Shown: positions 46,463-56,149 of the stretch, piece by piece
Position numbering within the stretch: position 1 is the stretch's first letter
How the letters are laid out: the number at the start of each line of letters is the position of its first letter
Assembly: GCA_002724925.1 (NCBI GenBank)
Contig: PBQA01000016.1
Location: 248,001 to 312,000, forward strand
Direction of reading: 5' to 3'
DNA from: Oceanospirillaceae bacterium
GTDB lineage: Bacteria; Pseudomonadota; Gammaproteobacteria; Pseudomonadales; Oceanobacteraceae
DNA: 64,000 nt
The notes under the pieces: generated by a model
Database searches by the model: none
What the model saw: the letters and a program-made list of their open reading frames with translations, nothing else
What the model was told of the DNA's origin: nothing
Translations under genes and position numbers: made by a program

Positions 46463-46476
46463 AATTCTTTTTATTC

Positions 46477-46824
46477 CTAAGGCTGTGTTCTGGCCAGATC
46501 TGGCTGGCATTCAACCGGACGATTTTTATCTGTTACCAGAATACCGGCAACATCCTTATCATTCTGTGGTCTGAGTAACAAATAACCACTTTCACAGAAG
46601 GCCTCTTTCCCGGAAGACTTTTCAGATACCTTAACTGCGTATTCGGGGCTCAGTGACAGCAGCTTAAACTCAGCGACCGTCGCCCGGTCTTTCTCTTCGG
46701 GAAACTGAATATACCCGTAGTGTTTCAAGGCCAGTACAGTAACAATCACACCAACAATAAACCCGATAAAGCTCCACTTCGCCTTATCTGGTTCGTTGCA
46801 TTGCTCAGGTGTATTTTCAGTCAT
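46477..46824 (-). CDS. Small single-pass membrane protein
   Basis: This 115-residue protein has one N-terminal membrane helix (WSFIGFIVGVIVTVLAL, residues ~17-33) and a ~75-residue C-terminal domain with two cysteines (AFCESGY and VECQPDL). The two cysteines could form a disulfide if the domain is periplasmic. It overlaps ubiX by 8 bases and precedes the TSP3-like gene by 14 bases, so it may belong to their transcript. The function is unknown. Confidence 0.7.
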   Translation of the reverse strand: MTENTPEQCNEPDKAKWSFIGFIVGVIVTVLALKHYGYIQFPEEKDRATVAEFKLLSLSPEYAVKVSEKSSGKEAFCESGYLLLRPQNDKDVAGILVTDKNRPVECQPDLARTQP

Positions 46825-47446
46825 TCTTTTTCTCCGAAGATTCGCCCCAACGGGGCATCAGCGTGTGATCAATGCCGAGCTGATTCAATATTCGCGCGAC
46901 AATAAAGTCGATCAAATCATCGATACTTTGCGGCTCGTGATAGAAGCCCGGACAGGCTGGCATGACCGTCGCCCCCATCCGCGTCAGGGTCAGCATATTG
47001 GTCAGGTGAATTTCAGAAAATGGCGTTTCCCGAGGTACAAGAATCAACTTCCGGCGCTCTTTGAGTGCAACATCGGCGGCGCGTTCAATCAGATTATTAC
47101 TGGCCCCGGTAGCAACGGCAGATAAGGTTCCCGTGCTGCATGGGCAAATCACCACAGGGCCCGGCTGGCCTGAACCTGACGCCCATGGGGCCATCCAGTC
47201 TTCCCGCCCGTAGACTCTGACATCATCGTCGCCACAGCCATAATACTTCTGCAACTCCCGCGCCTGGGCCTGAGGTTTTGCCGGCAGGGTCAATCGGGTT
47301 TCCGTCGCCAGTACCAATAAAGCGGCTTTCGAGAAAATAAAATCCGCGCCCACGCCAGCGGCGATTAAAGCTTGCCCCAGCCGCAGCGCATAAGCAGAAC
47401 CTGAAGCGCCAGTGACGGCAATCAGGATTCGACCAGTATCAGCCAT
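46817..47446 (-). CDS. ubiX: Flavin prenyltransferase UbiX
   Basis: This 209-residue enzyme makes prenylated FMN, the cofactor of UbiD decarboxylases. Motifs are AVTGASGSAYALRLGQAL at the N-terminus, VICPCSTGTLSAVATGASNN and LVPRETPFSEIHLTNML. It overlaps mpl by 8 bases; ubiX next to mpl is known in Pseudomonas. No ubiD is in the window. Confidence 0.95.
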   Translation of the reverse strand: MADTGRILIAVTGASGSAYALRLGQALIAAGVGADFIFSKAALLVLATETRLTLPAKPQAQARELQKYYGCGDDDVRVYGREDWMAPWASGSGQPGPVVICPCSTGTLSAVATGASNNLIERAADVALKERRKLILVPRETPFSEIHLTNMLTLTRMGATVMPACPGFYHEPQSIDDLIDFIVARILNQLGIDHTLMPRWGESSEKKND

Positions 47447-48806
47447 ACTTCGCCTCCAGAGCCTTGGCTAAACGTCGGGGCATATTATCAAAACCACCGT
47501 TCGACATCACAAGGATACGATCACCCGGACGAGCATCCTTAACAACTGCATCAACAATATCTGCCGTGGATGTATAAGACTGCGCAGGAGCACGGCACGC
47601 CTTCACGACATCCGAGAGTGACCAGCTGATATTTTCTGGTTCAAACCAATAAGTACCATCAGCAGCATCCACTGACGCTGCCAGCGTCTCTCTATGAACG
47701 CCGGCTTTCATCGTGTTCGAGCGAGGTTCCAGTACCGCAAGCAAGCGGCCGCCAGCTTGCACTGACTGAGCTTTAGCACCCTCAAGCGTGGTCGCGATCG
47801 CAGTTGGATGGTGCGCAAAATCATCATAAACGGGAATGGTGCCTTCTGGATTCACACGCTCCATGCGCCGCTTAACGGACTGAAACTGAGCCAACGCCTC
47901 AGCCGCAACAGCCGGACTAACACCCACATGAAACGCTGCTGCCATCGCCGCTACGGCGTTACTGACGTTGTGCTGGCCAGACAAGGTCCAATGAATGGGA
48001 TATGTCTCGCCACGAGTAGTCACTTCAAACTGACTGCCATCGGGCGCACTCATTGTCCATTGCCAGTCAGCTCCGGCAGATGCAAAAGTCGTCTGGCTAC
48101 TCCAGCAGCCCATCGACATCACACGATCAATTGCTTCACATTCTGCCGGACGTATAACCTGCCCGCTTTGAGGAATAGTACGGATGGCATGGTGAAACTG
48201 GCGTTCAATCGCCGCCAGATCAGGGAAGATATCAGCGTGATCAAACTCAAGGTTATTGGCAATAAAGGTACGCGGGCGGTAATGCACGAACTTTGAGCGC
48301 TTATCAAAAAACGCCGTATCGTACTCATCGGCCTCAATGACAAAGAAGGGGCTTCCCCCCAGCGTTGCGGAAGACGTAAAGTTCTCGGGCACACCGCCAA
48401 TCAGGTAGCCCGGAGACATCCCTGCGTATTCGAGAACCCATGCCAGCATGCTGGCGGTCGTTGTTTTACCGTGAGTGCCCGCCACCGCCAACACCCAACG
48501 GCCCTGAAGTACATGCTCTCCAAGCCACTGAGGGCCAGAGGTATAAGGAATACCACGCTCCAGAACATATTCTACCGAAGCGTTACCACGCCCCATGGCA
48601 TTGCCGATAACGACAAGGTCAACCTCCTCAGGAATACCTGACGGGTCAAACCCCTGGGTCAGCGCTATACCCGCCTGCTCCAGCTGATCACTCATCGGCG
48701 GGTAGACACCGTGATCGGACCCTGAGACATCGTGCCCGAGCGCTTTTGCCAGCTGTGCCAGCGACCCCATAAAGGTGCCGCAGATTCCCAGAATGTGAAG
48801 CTTCAT
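47439..48806 (-). CDS. mpl: UDP-MurNAc:L-Ala-gamma-D-Glu-meso-DAP ligase
   Basis: This 455-residue Mur ligase of peptidoglycan recycling joins the recycled tripeptide to UDP-MurNAc. The N-terminus is KLHILGICGTFMGSLAQLA, the P-loop is AVAGTHGKTTTASMLAW, and FFVIEADEYDTAFFDKRSKF is typical. The start at 48806 (MKLHILG) is used in place of ATG 48821 on family length. It fits functionally with ampD elsewhere in the window. Confidence 0.94.
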   Translation of the reverse strand: MKLHILGICGTFMGSLAQLAKALGHDVSGSDHGVYPPMSDQLEQAGIALTQGFDPSGIPEEVDLVVIGNAMGRGNASVEYVLERGIPYTSGPQWLGEHVLQGRWVLAVAGTHGKTTTASMLAWVLEYAGMSPGYLIGGVPENFTSSATLGGSPFFVIEADEYDTAFFDKRSKFVHYRPRTFIANNLEFDHADIFPDLAAIERQFHHAIRTIPQSGQVIRPAECEAIDRVMSMGCWSSQTTFASAGADWQWTMSAPDGSQFEVTTRGETYPIHWTLSGQHNVSNAVAAMAAAFHVGVSPAVAAEALAQFQSVKRRMERVNPEGTIPVYDDFAHHPTAIATTLEGAKAQSVQAGGRLLAVLEPRSNTMKAGVHRETLAASVDAADGTYWFEPENISWSLSDVVKACRAPAQSYTSTADIVDAVVKDARPGDRILVMSNGGFDNMPRRLAKALEAKYG

Positions 48807-48937
48807 CCGTCGACCAGTCATTTTACAAAGCGGTTAGTTTACACGGCCACCGCCGTCTCCCCAACAGCCACTGAATTTCCGCACAGATTAAGGTAGTATG
48901 CGCCCATTACTTAAATCAGGACTATGAGGTTCGGAGC

Positions 48938-49906
48938 ATGCAGCGCCTGCGCACTTTTCTCGACAACCACTGCAAGGATTCAGACGTCGCCAACATTATT
49001 GAAGGCCTGACGGTTACCTGTAAGGATATTTCTCACCGTCTGCATCTCGGTGCATTGGCGGGCGTTCTCGGCAGTGCCGGGCAGGAAAACGTGCAGGGGG
49101 AATCCCAGAAATTGCTGGATGTGATCTCTAACGATCTTATCAAAGAGTGCCTCGCCGCGATGCCATCTGTGCGCGGCCTTGCAAGTGAAGAAGAGCCAGA
49201 CCCTGTGGCATGTAATCCAAACGGTGACTATCTGGTGCTGTTCGACCCCTTGGACGGTTCATCCAACATTGATGTGAATGTCACCGTCGGTACCATTTTT
49301 TCAGTATTAAAAGCAGCACCAGGCGCCGATGGCGGCGACGAAGCTACGTATCTGCAGGCTGGTAATAAGCAGGTCGCTGCAGGCTACGTTCTTTACGGCC
49401 CTTCAACACTGTTAGTGTTCAGCACCGGTGAAGGTGTGCACAGCTTTACTCTGGACCCACGCATCGGCGAGTTCGTGCTGCAGCGCGACAATATTCAGGT
49501 ACCTGCGGAAACTCAGGAGTTCGCCATCAATATGTCGAATCAGCGTTTCTGGCTGCCGCAGATGCAGAACTATGTCGCAGACCTACTGCAAGGCGAGGAA
49601 GGCCCACTGGGCAAACGTTACAACATGCGTTGGATTGCCTCTATGGTGGCTGAGATCCACAGAATTCTGACCCGTGGCGGCATCTTCATGTATCCGTTCG
49701 ATAATCGCGACCCTTCAAAGCCAGGCAAACTCCGCCTTATGTATGAAGGCAACCCAATGAGCATGCTTATTGAGCAGGCCGGCGGTAAAGCCAGCACAGC
49801 ATTTGAAGATATTATGGAAGTTGACCCTGACGCGATTCACCAGCGTGTGTCTGTCGTGATGGGCTCAGCAGCCGAAGTTGATAAGGCCTGCTCTTATCAC
49901 AAGTAA
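48938..49906 (+). CDS. fbp: Fructose-1,6-bisphosphatase class 1
   Basis: This 322-residue Mg-dependent gluconeogenic phosphatase has the metal site FDPLDGSSNIDVN near residues 105-117, EEEPDP for the second metal, and the C-terminal GGIFMYPFDNRDPSKPGKL and EQAGGKAS. It is full length. It is divergent from mpl, with about 130 bases between their starts. Confidence 0.96.
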   Translation: MQRLRTFLDNHCKDSDVANIIEGLTVTCKDISHRLHLGALAGVLGSAGQENVQGESQKLLDVISNDLIKECLAAMPSVRGLASEEEPDPVACNPNGDYLVLFDPLDGSSNIDVNVTVGTIFSVLKAAPGADGGDEATYLQAGNKQVAAGYVLYGPSTLLVFSTGEGVHSFTLDPRIGEFVLQRDNIQVPAETQEFAINMSNQRFWLPQMQNYVADLLQGEEGPLGKRYNMRWIASMVAEIHRILTRGGIFMYPFDNRDPSKPGKLRLMYEGNPMSMLIEQAGGKASTAFEDIMEVDPDAIHQRVSVVMGSAAEVDKACSYHK

Positions 49907-49932
49907 GCAAGGTTCTCTCTTCGTTGTCTGAC

Positions 49933-51894
49933 TCAGGTGGCTGCATTCTCCAGCCACCTTTCGGTTATCAGGGTCAGTCCTTTAAGTGAAATGGGTTTGG
50001 CCATGTAATCGTTCATGCCACTCGCCAGACAGCGCTCTTCTACCTGATCGGTCGTATTGGCAGTACAAGCAATAATAGCGCCGCTGAACCCGCCCTCGCG
50101 CAACTTCTGACTTGTCTCGAAGCCATCCATCCCCGGCATCTGACAATCCATTAATACCAATGATATGCGTTGTTCTTCGACCGCGATCAAAGCTGCCTCA
50201 CCGGACATCACCGCTAATACCTCACGATCCGGGTGGATCCGGGCCAGCATTTTTTCAGCAACTTTAAGATTCACCTCGTTATCCTCAACAATCAGCAGCT
50301 TGCCTTTATCTTCTGGCAAGAAACCAACAGCACCAGACTCCGAAGCACCCTGACTATCAGCAGTGTGATCACCATTCAGCGAGGAGGGGAGCGAGAGGAT
50401 AGTCGTTGTGTCCGTTGGATCAGTCGGTGCCAGAACGACTTCTGGCAGGGTGACTTCCACATGGCACCCTCCGCCCTCTGGTTCACTGAAATGCAGTTCT
50501 CCCCCGAGCGCGTTCACGACATGAGATGTAATGGTCAAACCCAGCCCTGCCCCCTCGTACTGACGATTCAGATCTGACTCCAGCTGCGTAAATGGTTCAA
50601 GAATCGAATCATACTCCGACGGGGGAATGCCGATGCCGGTATCAGAAACGATAATACGTACACCAGACTTCTCTGGCACCATGCTCACAGAGACGACGCC
50701 CTGCACCGTGAATTTGAGAGCGTTATCCACCAGATGTCTGAGAATCTGCCGCAACAGGCCCGGGTAAGTCAGAATGGGCTTTTCCCTCAGATCACCCTGA
50801 ACATCAGTAATAAAAGATAGCCCCTGGGACATCGCACGAGACTTCAGAACCTCGAAGAAGGACTCAAAATATTCGCTGAGCAAACAGTATTCCGGCGCCG
50901 CCGCCACGGACTTCTGGTCAGTATCTGCAACGACCATGATGTCATCAAGAAGCTGTGCCAGTTGAACCAGGCTCTGCTCTGCCTGCTCTTTATGCAGGCT
51001 GAAATCACATTGCGCCATCTCATGATTCATCAATTCCAACATCCCCAACGCACCGTTGAGTGGCGTTCTCAATTCATGACTCATCATTGCCAGAAACTGG
51101 CTTTTCGATTCACTCGCACTGCGGGCCTTTTTTTGTTCTTCCAATAGTCTGGATGTAAACACCCGCTGCTCGTTCTGAGCACGCTCAAGCGCTTCCGCTA
51201 AGCGGTTACCACTGCTCTGCACTCGCCCCAATTCTGCGCCATCGGACTCCTCGATGCGATTCCAGTAATCGCCGCCCGACAATGACGATAGAAAAGCCGC
51301 AGTGCGCTCCAATGGCCGCACGATCATTAAAGCAATGTAGCGGCCGGTCAGTGCTGCAAGCAATACCACCAGCACCCCGGCCACGACCGACTGGTACAGA
51401 ATTTCCATCTCCCGTGCGTGAAGATAGTGATCGGTCATAGCGATTTCTATCACCGCAAACGTCACGCTCCGTTCTGAGCCTTCTTCTTCCAGTAAGCCGC
51501 CCATATCCATCGGATCAAGATCAATTACCGTACGGCTCAGTTCTTTCTGGAATACCCGCAGATAGTCGCTACCCAGTTCATCATAGCCTTCGACTGTTCG
51601 CTCAATCAGAGGCAGACCAAGAGGGTCCAGCACTCTGACCGCTGCAATTTCCGGTCGCCCCAGCGCAGCATCCATCAACGGCGCCAGCAACTCGTAGTTG
51701 CCCGATATCACGGGGTACTCGGCAGAGGCACTGATACTTTCAACCATCAGGCGCACGATTGACTCACTGTTCTCGCCTGCATCAGACAAGCGCTGGGACA
51801 TGTGCATAACAGTCAGCAGAACCACTGTCAGGAAGGCAGGCACAGCTGCGAGCACGATAGCCCTGCGACGAATAGACCAGTGGCTGATTCTCAT
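49933..51894 (-). CDS. Hybrid sensor histidine kinase / response regulator
   Basis: This 653-residue membrane kinase has TM1 (~12-31), a ~130-residue periplasmic domain, TM2 (~166-191), HAMP, and HisKA with MMSHELRTPLNG (His273). HATPase follows with the G1/G2 boxes DTGIGIPPSEYD and GAGLGLTITSHVV, then a C-terminal receiver with VLMDCQMPGMDGF (Asp583) and Lys633 in MAKPIS. There is no Hpt or DNA-binding output, so another Hpt or partner is needed. It overlaps the upstream binding-protein gene (ATGA), suggesting the binding protein feeds the kinase signal. Confidence 0.92.
   Translation of the reverse strand: MRISHWSIRRRAIVLAAVPAFLTVVLLTVMHMSQRLSDAGENSESIVRLMVESISASAEYPVISGNYELLAPLMDAALGRPEIAAVRVLDPLGLPLIERTVEGYDELGSDYLRVFQKELSRTVIDLDPMDMGGLLEEEGSERSVTFAVIEIAMTDHYLHAREMEILYQSVVAGVLVVLLAALTGRYIALMIVRPLERTAAFLSSLSGGDYWNRIEESDGAELGRVQSSGNRLAEALERAQNEQRVFTSRLLEEQKKARSASESKSQFLAMMSHELRTPLNGALGMLELMNHEMAQCDFSLHKEQAEQSLVQLAQLLDDIMVVADTDQKSVAAAPEYCLLSEYFESFFEVLKSRAMSQGLSFITDVQGDLREKPILTYPGLLRQILRHLVDNALKFTVQGVVSVSMVPEKSGVRIIVSDTGIGIPPSEYDSILEPFTQLESDLNRQYEGAGLGLTITSHVVNALGGELHFSEPEGGGCHVEVTLPEVVLAPTDPTDTTTILSLPSSLNGDHTADSQGASESGAVGFLPEDKGKLLIVEDNEVNLKVAEKMLARIHPDREVLAVMSGEAALIAVEEQRISLVLMDCQMPGMDGFETSQKLREGGFSGAIIACTANTTDQVEERCLASGMNDYMAKPISLKGLTLITERWLENAAT
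49936..49961 (+). terminator. Candidate fbp terminator
   Basis: GGTGGCTG (49936-49943) pairs with CAGCCACC (49951-49958), followed by TTTCGG. It lies 30 bases after the fbp stop and inside the last codons of the convergent kinase gene. Confidence 0.5.
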
Positions 51895-52769
51895 TGGATT
51901 ACCTCCTGAGAACGCAGCCGCCGGGCAACCTCGACAGGATCAGGAAGCAGCAGGTTGAGAGAGCGTCCCACCTGACGATTAAAGCCGACACTGAAATACG
52001 GGTTGTAATTGGAAGCAGGAAAACGACCCTGCTCGCCCAGGCCACTCGTGATCACCTCAGATAAGCGTTTCACAACATCCTCTGGCGTGCTGTATGTCGA
52101 CGCCAGAGCACCGGCTTTCAGATAGGCCTGGGTTGGCCCGATCAGGGGACGGTTGTGCCGGTAAGAGGTAATCAGAATACTCTTGATGTTTTCTGCACTG
52201 TATAGCTCCGGATCATAAACACCGATCAGCGCTTTACTGGAGCCCAACAGTTCGACTAACGCATGATTGAGGCTGTCATATTCTGCGATGGGGTAAACAC
52301 GCAGGTTATCTGCCGATACCAGCGCACTGGCATCATTAGCGACCAGAGCGCCGAATACTTCATTCTCGCCAAAGATGGCTTCGGCGAGCGCCAGTTGGCG
52401 TTGCAGCGGAGCCTCTGAGTACACCGCGCTTGTCACATAAGATTTGTATTGCCGATGTTCCGCTTTAGAAAGGTAGGACGCAACGACAGGAATGCCGTCG
52501 GGGAGTCTGTCGTCAGCAATTAACTGGCGCAGGGTACTGCCACTCAGAGTAATAATCAGGCGGTACTTTTTCAGATCAAACTCTGTATTCAGATCTAACA
52601 GGTCAACCTTCTCAGGTACTGGAGTATCTCTAAGGGACGCTTCCAACATCTGAGCAAACTTCTGCGCCTGAGCCGTGGACGAAGGCGCAATCATTGCGAT
52701 ATCAGCATGCGCGGCAATCATGCTGCAATACAGCAACAATGCCCAACATATCCTGATAACTGCTTCCAT
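51891..52769 (-). CDS. Orphan ABC-type substrate-binding protein (ABC_sub_bind-like), copy 1
   Basis: This 292-residue exported protein has a signal peptide (WALLLYCSMIAAHA) and the two-lobed periplasmic binding-protein pattern of the ABC_sub_bind/TrpX-like group. No permease or ATPase gene is nearby. Repeated features shared with the second copy are LQRQLxLxxxLF and SILITSYRHNRPLIGPTQAYLKAG, and the C-terminal NYNPYFSVGFNRQVGRSLNLLLP. It is coupled to the hybrid kinase, so it is probably a sensory ligand binder. Confidence 0.8.
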   Translation of the reverse strand: MEAVIRICWALLLYCSMIAAHADIAMIAPSSTAQAQKFAQMLEASLRDTPVPEKVDLLDLNTEFDLKKYRLIITLSGSTLRQLIADDRLPDGIPVVASYLSKAEHRQYKSYVTSAVYSEAPLQRQLALAEAIFGENEVFGALVANDASALVSADNLRVYPIAEYDSLNHALVELLGSSKALIGVYDPELYSAENIKSILITSYRHNRPLIGPTQAYLKAGALASTYSTPEDVVKRLSEVITSGLGEQGRFPASNYNPYFSVGFNRQVGRSLNLLLPDPVEVARRLRSQEVIQ

Positions 52770-52918
52770 GCGTGTATCTCTGCCTTGATGATATCCTCAC
52801 AGCAGTATAGCGCTTCCTGATAATAAACGCTTTTATCTATACAAATGAATACTCAAGATTAGTACAGCGGCCAATTCGAGCGTCAGTAATAACCGCCTGA
52901 GAGAAAACAGTCGTGGGG

Positions 52919-53734
52919 CTATCGTAGCTGAGAGGTAAGTTCAGCAGTGTCGGCCGGCAATAAAATATCCAGAGAACGCGCGACTTGCTCATTCACTGTG
53001 ACAGAAAAATACGGGTTATATCCCGGCTTCGGCAGGGTTTCAGCCTCAATGATTTCCGCGAGGCGCTTCACAGTATCAGCAAGTGAACTGTAGGTTGTCG
53101 CTATTGAACCCGCGCGGATATAAGCCTGATGAGGCCCGATCAATGGAATATTCTGGCGGTATGCGGTGATCAGAATATTCTTAATGGTCGATGGGTTATA
53201 TATCCCGCTGTCGACCGTTCCCAACAGGACATCATGCTCTGCCAACGTCTCTTTCAGAACGCGGTTCAAACTGTCCTCCGGCTTTTTGGCGAATACCGTA
53301 AAGTCATCCCCCTGAAGGTGGTTAATCTCGTTAGTGACCCACACTGGTGCCTCTTCAGACACCATCAATGCCACGCGGGCCTCAGGAAAGAGCAGACGGG
53401 TAAGATCAAGCTGCCGCTGCAGAGGTGGCTCTGAGAATACCGCACTCTGAATTCTGCTCTTATTAGCCTCAATTGCCTCGCGCTTCGTCCAAACCGCAAT
53501 GTTCTTCTGTTTGCCACTCCAGTTCCTGACTGCTGCATCACCCGCAAGAACAACCAGGTCATCTTCCTTTACCTGGTGTTCAGCATGAACCTGCCGCACG
53601 GGTTTTCCGAGCGCAGCAGAAAGCCCCTCTGTGAGAGCCAGCAACGCGGGGGAGTGGTTCGCAGAAAGTAGCAGAATATCAGCGCGGGCGATGACCGCGC
53701 TGAAAAGCAGGATAAAGAATCCCGCTGCACGCAT
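52919..53734 (-). CDS. Orphan ABC-type substrate-binding protein (ABC_sub_bind-like), copy 2
   Basis: This 271-residue paralogue of the neighbouring binding protein has a signal peptide (FFILLFSAVIARA). It shares the ILITAYRQNIPLIGPHQAYI and GYNPYFSVTVNEQVARSLDI segments in the same order. Its ATG overlaps the TonB-receptor stop by one base (coupled). The 149-base gap to copy 1 holds no gene. Presence of two diverged copies suggests related but distinct ligands. Confidence 0.8.
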   Translation of the reverse strand: MRAAGFFILLFSAVIARADILLLSANHSPALLALTEGLSAALGKPVRQVHAEHQVKEDDLVVLAGDAAVRNWSGKQKNIAVWTKREAIEANKSRIQSAVFSEPPLQRQLDLTRLLFPEARVALMVSEEAPVWVTNEINHLQGDDFTVFAKKPEDSLNRVLKETLAEHDVLLGTVDSGIYNPSTIKNILITAYRQNIPLIGPHQAYIRAGSIATTYSSLADTVKRLAEIIEAETLPKPGYNPYFSVTVNEQVARSLDILLPADTAELTSQLR

Positions 53735-56013
53735 CAGAATCTGACACCTACATGAAGGTAACCGAGGTACTTCTCTTCAATACGGTTGGTGTTATAGGCA
53801 ATGGGCTCATCGTCAATCAGATGATGCAAAAAGGCGCTGGTTTCAAGTTCAACATTAGTCAACTTCCAGCGCTTCTGAAGATGCGCTTCATATCTCCGGT
53901 ATGGGTTCAGCTTTTGATCACCGTAACTGTCATAACTCCTGTGCCAGAAATAAGACTGTGTAAAGCTCCAGCTCCCGAGTTCAAAGTTCCAGCTAAGATT
54001 GTGACTGAACTCTGAGCTTAAGCGGGTTTCAACACGAACAAGGTTCCGTACTTCCCTTGCAGACAGACTGGATACATCTCCAAGCTTCATATCCGCGTCA
54101 ATGTAGGCGCCTGAATACCAAAGAGAATGGATCTGCGATGGTTGCCAGGTAAACTGCCAGTCGACGCCAGAAAGGTTCATCTCTGTATCAGAGCTGACGT
54201 CTGGCGTGTTCAGGTTGATAGGATCCGAAATCAGCTGATACAGATGATCTCGGTATACTTTGATGTCCATCTCCAGATTGTATGCCGGTAAGCGACCGTA
54301 ATAGCCGAGTTCCCAACTGGTAATACGCTCGTGATCGAGATCACCATACGCCCCTGTCTGGGTGGCATATAAGGAGCCTTCGGTTAAGCCAAGGTAGTTC
54401 TCGGTGAGATCTGTTATCTGCAGGCTGTAGTCCGGCTCCTGCTCAAGCAAATCGGGAGATCGCACGGCCGTTGAGTAAACCAGTCGTAGACTGTGCTGAG
54501 GAGCAATCAGAAAGTTAGCAGCCGCCCGGGGTGAGAAGACAGCACTGTTTTTATCTTCATCTTCGTACATACCGCCAAGGTTAAAAATCAGTTTATCCAA
54601 CGGGCGTATCTCAGCGTTGGCAAATACCCGCATCAGATCGTTGCTGACGGTTCCATTAAAGTATGTTTCAGACGTTACTTCATCACGTCGAAAATTCACT
54701 CCGGCGACCGTACGCAAAACGTCATTCCACTGAACGGTATCCTGAAACTCGACATCGATTCTTTGCTCGTCGAAATCCAGATCGTAGTTACCACAAGTAG
54801 TACCGGAGAGGTTATCTACATCGAAGCCTGCCTCAGCGAAGATTGCCTGAACCTGATCCAGGTCAGACTGCGAAATGTCATAGTCACGCCCCAGATCTTC
54901 TTCAAGCCGGCTTTCCACATCCGCGGGGTTGGCGGTTCCTGTAGCAATGGGAACGAACAACTCCTCAGGAAGATCGAAGCGACCGATAACATTCGCCCAG
55001 TATGGATCTTCTCGATACAGCTGACTCAATAAAGGAGACAGTACGACCGCTGGCGCACATTTCCGGAACTCAGTCAGACGTTTTTCTTTCTGCCAGTACG
55101 CTCTCAGCTGGGTAGTGTGGGTAGCTGAGAAATCGTACTGCCACTGTCCCATGACAAAACCACTCTGGTTTTCGTCCACGGGTGCAATCTCGTCCTCACC
55201 AAAGTTCTGCCGCAGACGTTGCTTGCCATCTTTATAAGCCGCCTCGACAAGTAGCCGACTCTGATCTGAGAACTGTGTCGTGGCGTTCAGGCTGATAAAG
55301 CTATCGCGACTACCGTCGTGAAGGTTATCCCCTGGCTGTACCGTCGACTGCCCCAGGCGCTCATTGCCATCGAAACCGTCGTCATGCTTTCGGGATACGG
55401 TCGCCCGGTAAAACCATTCCCCAAGCTCGGCCGAGTGACTTACCTCATAGTCACGGACACCCTGATCTCCTGAACGGGCAAAAGCACGCGTTCCCAGAGT
55501 GTCTGCCGGGTGGAAAGTCACAATATTAATGACCGCCATGAAAGCATTGGCGCCGTAGGACGAGGCATTCGGGCCCCGAAATACTTCGATCCGCTGAATA
55601 TCCTCCAGGGCGACAGGAATATCTTCCCAGACAACAGAGGCGATCCCCGCCCGGTATACCGAACGACCATCAATCAGAACTTGCATACGACGCATCAGAT
55701 TGGGGTTAGACGCGTGATAGGCAATGGAGTCCTGGTCACCGTGTTTTACAAACATACCGGGAACGAATCTGAAAAGTTCAGGGAGCGTACGTACTCCCCA
55801 CTGATCAATATTCTCCGCAGTGATCACTGTCATGCTGCCCGGCACCTCCGACCGGGGCTGCTTCAGCCTTGTCGCAGTCAGTACTTCCGGTACCACACTG
55901 AAGCCCGACAGTTCCGCGTCGAGGCCTGCATCAGGCAGAAATAAGTCTTCCGCCGTTGCTGCATTCATTGTCGTGGCCAGAATTGCGACCATTGAGCCGA
56001 AATAGCCCTTCAT
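53734..56013 (-). CDS. TonB-dependent receptor of the sensory cassette
   Basis: This 759-residue outer-membrane receptor starts at 56013 (MKGYFGSM) with GAGAGGG upstream; a 19-residue longer form lacks a signal peptide. The plug includes VLTATRLKQPRSEVPGSMTV, QVLIDGRSVYRAG and FRGPNASSYGANAFMAVINI. The barrel ends in an aromatic strand (YLGYLHVGVRF). The ligand is unknown. It is cotranscribed with two substrate-binding proteins and a hybrid kinase, an arrangement that could couple uptake to sensing. Confidence 0.88.
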   Translation of the reverse strand: MKGYFGSMVAILATTMNAATAEDLFLPDAGLDAELSGFSVVPEVLTATRLKQPRSEVPGSMTVITAENIDQWGVRTLPELFRFVPGMFVKHGDQDSIAYHASNPNLMRRMQVLIDGRSVYRAGIASVVWEDIPVALEDIQRIEVFRGPNASSYGANAFMAVINIVTFHPADTLGTRAFARSGDQGVRDYEVSHSAELGEWFYRATVSRKHDDGFDGNERLGQSTVQPGDNLHDGSRDSFISLNATTQFSDQSRLLVEAAYKDGKQRLRQNFGEDEIAPVDENQSGFVMGQWQYDFSATHTTQLRAYWQKEKRLTEFRKCAPAVVLSPLLSQLYREDPYWANVIGRFDLPEELFVPIATGTANPADVESRLEEDLGRDYDISQSDLDQVQAIFAEAGFDVDNLSGTTCGNYDLDFDEQRIDVEFQDTVQWNDVLRTVAGVNFRRDEVTSETYFNGTVSNDLMRVFANAEIRPLDKLIFNLGGMYEDEDKNSAVFSPRAAANFLIAPQHSLRLVYSTAVRSPDLLEQEPDYSLQITDLTENYLGLTEGSLYATQTGAYGDLDHERITSWELGYYGRLPAYNLEMDIKVYRDHLYQLISDPINLNTPDVSSDTEMNLSGVDWQFTWQPSQIHSLWYSGAYIDADMKLGDVSSLSAREVRNLVRVETRLSSEFSHNLSWNFELGSWSFTQSYFWHRSYDSYGDQKLNPYRRYEAHLQKRWKLTNVELETSAFLHHLIDDEPIAYNTNRIEEKYLGYLHVGVRF

Positions 56014-56078
56014 TACACCCTCTCTGTTCTTCTCATTCTGTACTGCCCCGATTATAGAGTCTTTCTCCATTGGTGGAA

Positions 56079-56108
56079 CTGACAGGACACATTAGATAGG
56101 TCTATAAT
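56079..56108 (+). promoter_or_regulatory. ppa promoter
   Basis: CTGACA (56079-56084), an 18-base spacer and TATAAT (56103-56108) lie about 40 bases before the ppa start. A consensus -10 suits a highly expressed housekeeping gene. Confidence 0.55.
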
Positions 56109-56149
56109 CCGCGCCATCTGTTAAAAACTCTCACGTTACAGGAAATACC

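Noticed and set aside
44102-46464. Many plus- and minus-strand ORFs within the calcium-repeat gene
   Set aside because: Low-complexity shadows (Ser/Pro or Met/Ile-rich) produced by the repeated Asp/Gly codons.
49933-51894. Hybrid kinase as a second photoreceptor of the light system
   Set aside because: No PAS/LOV, BLUF or bilin-binding GAF domain is visible between HAMP and HisKA; the context points to ligand sensing.
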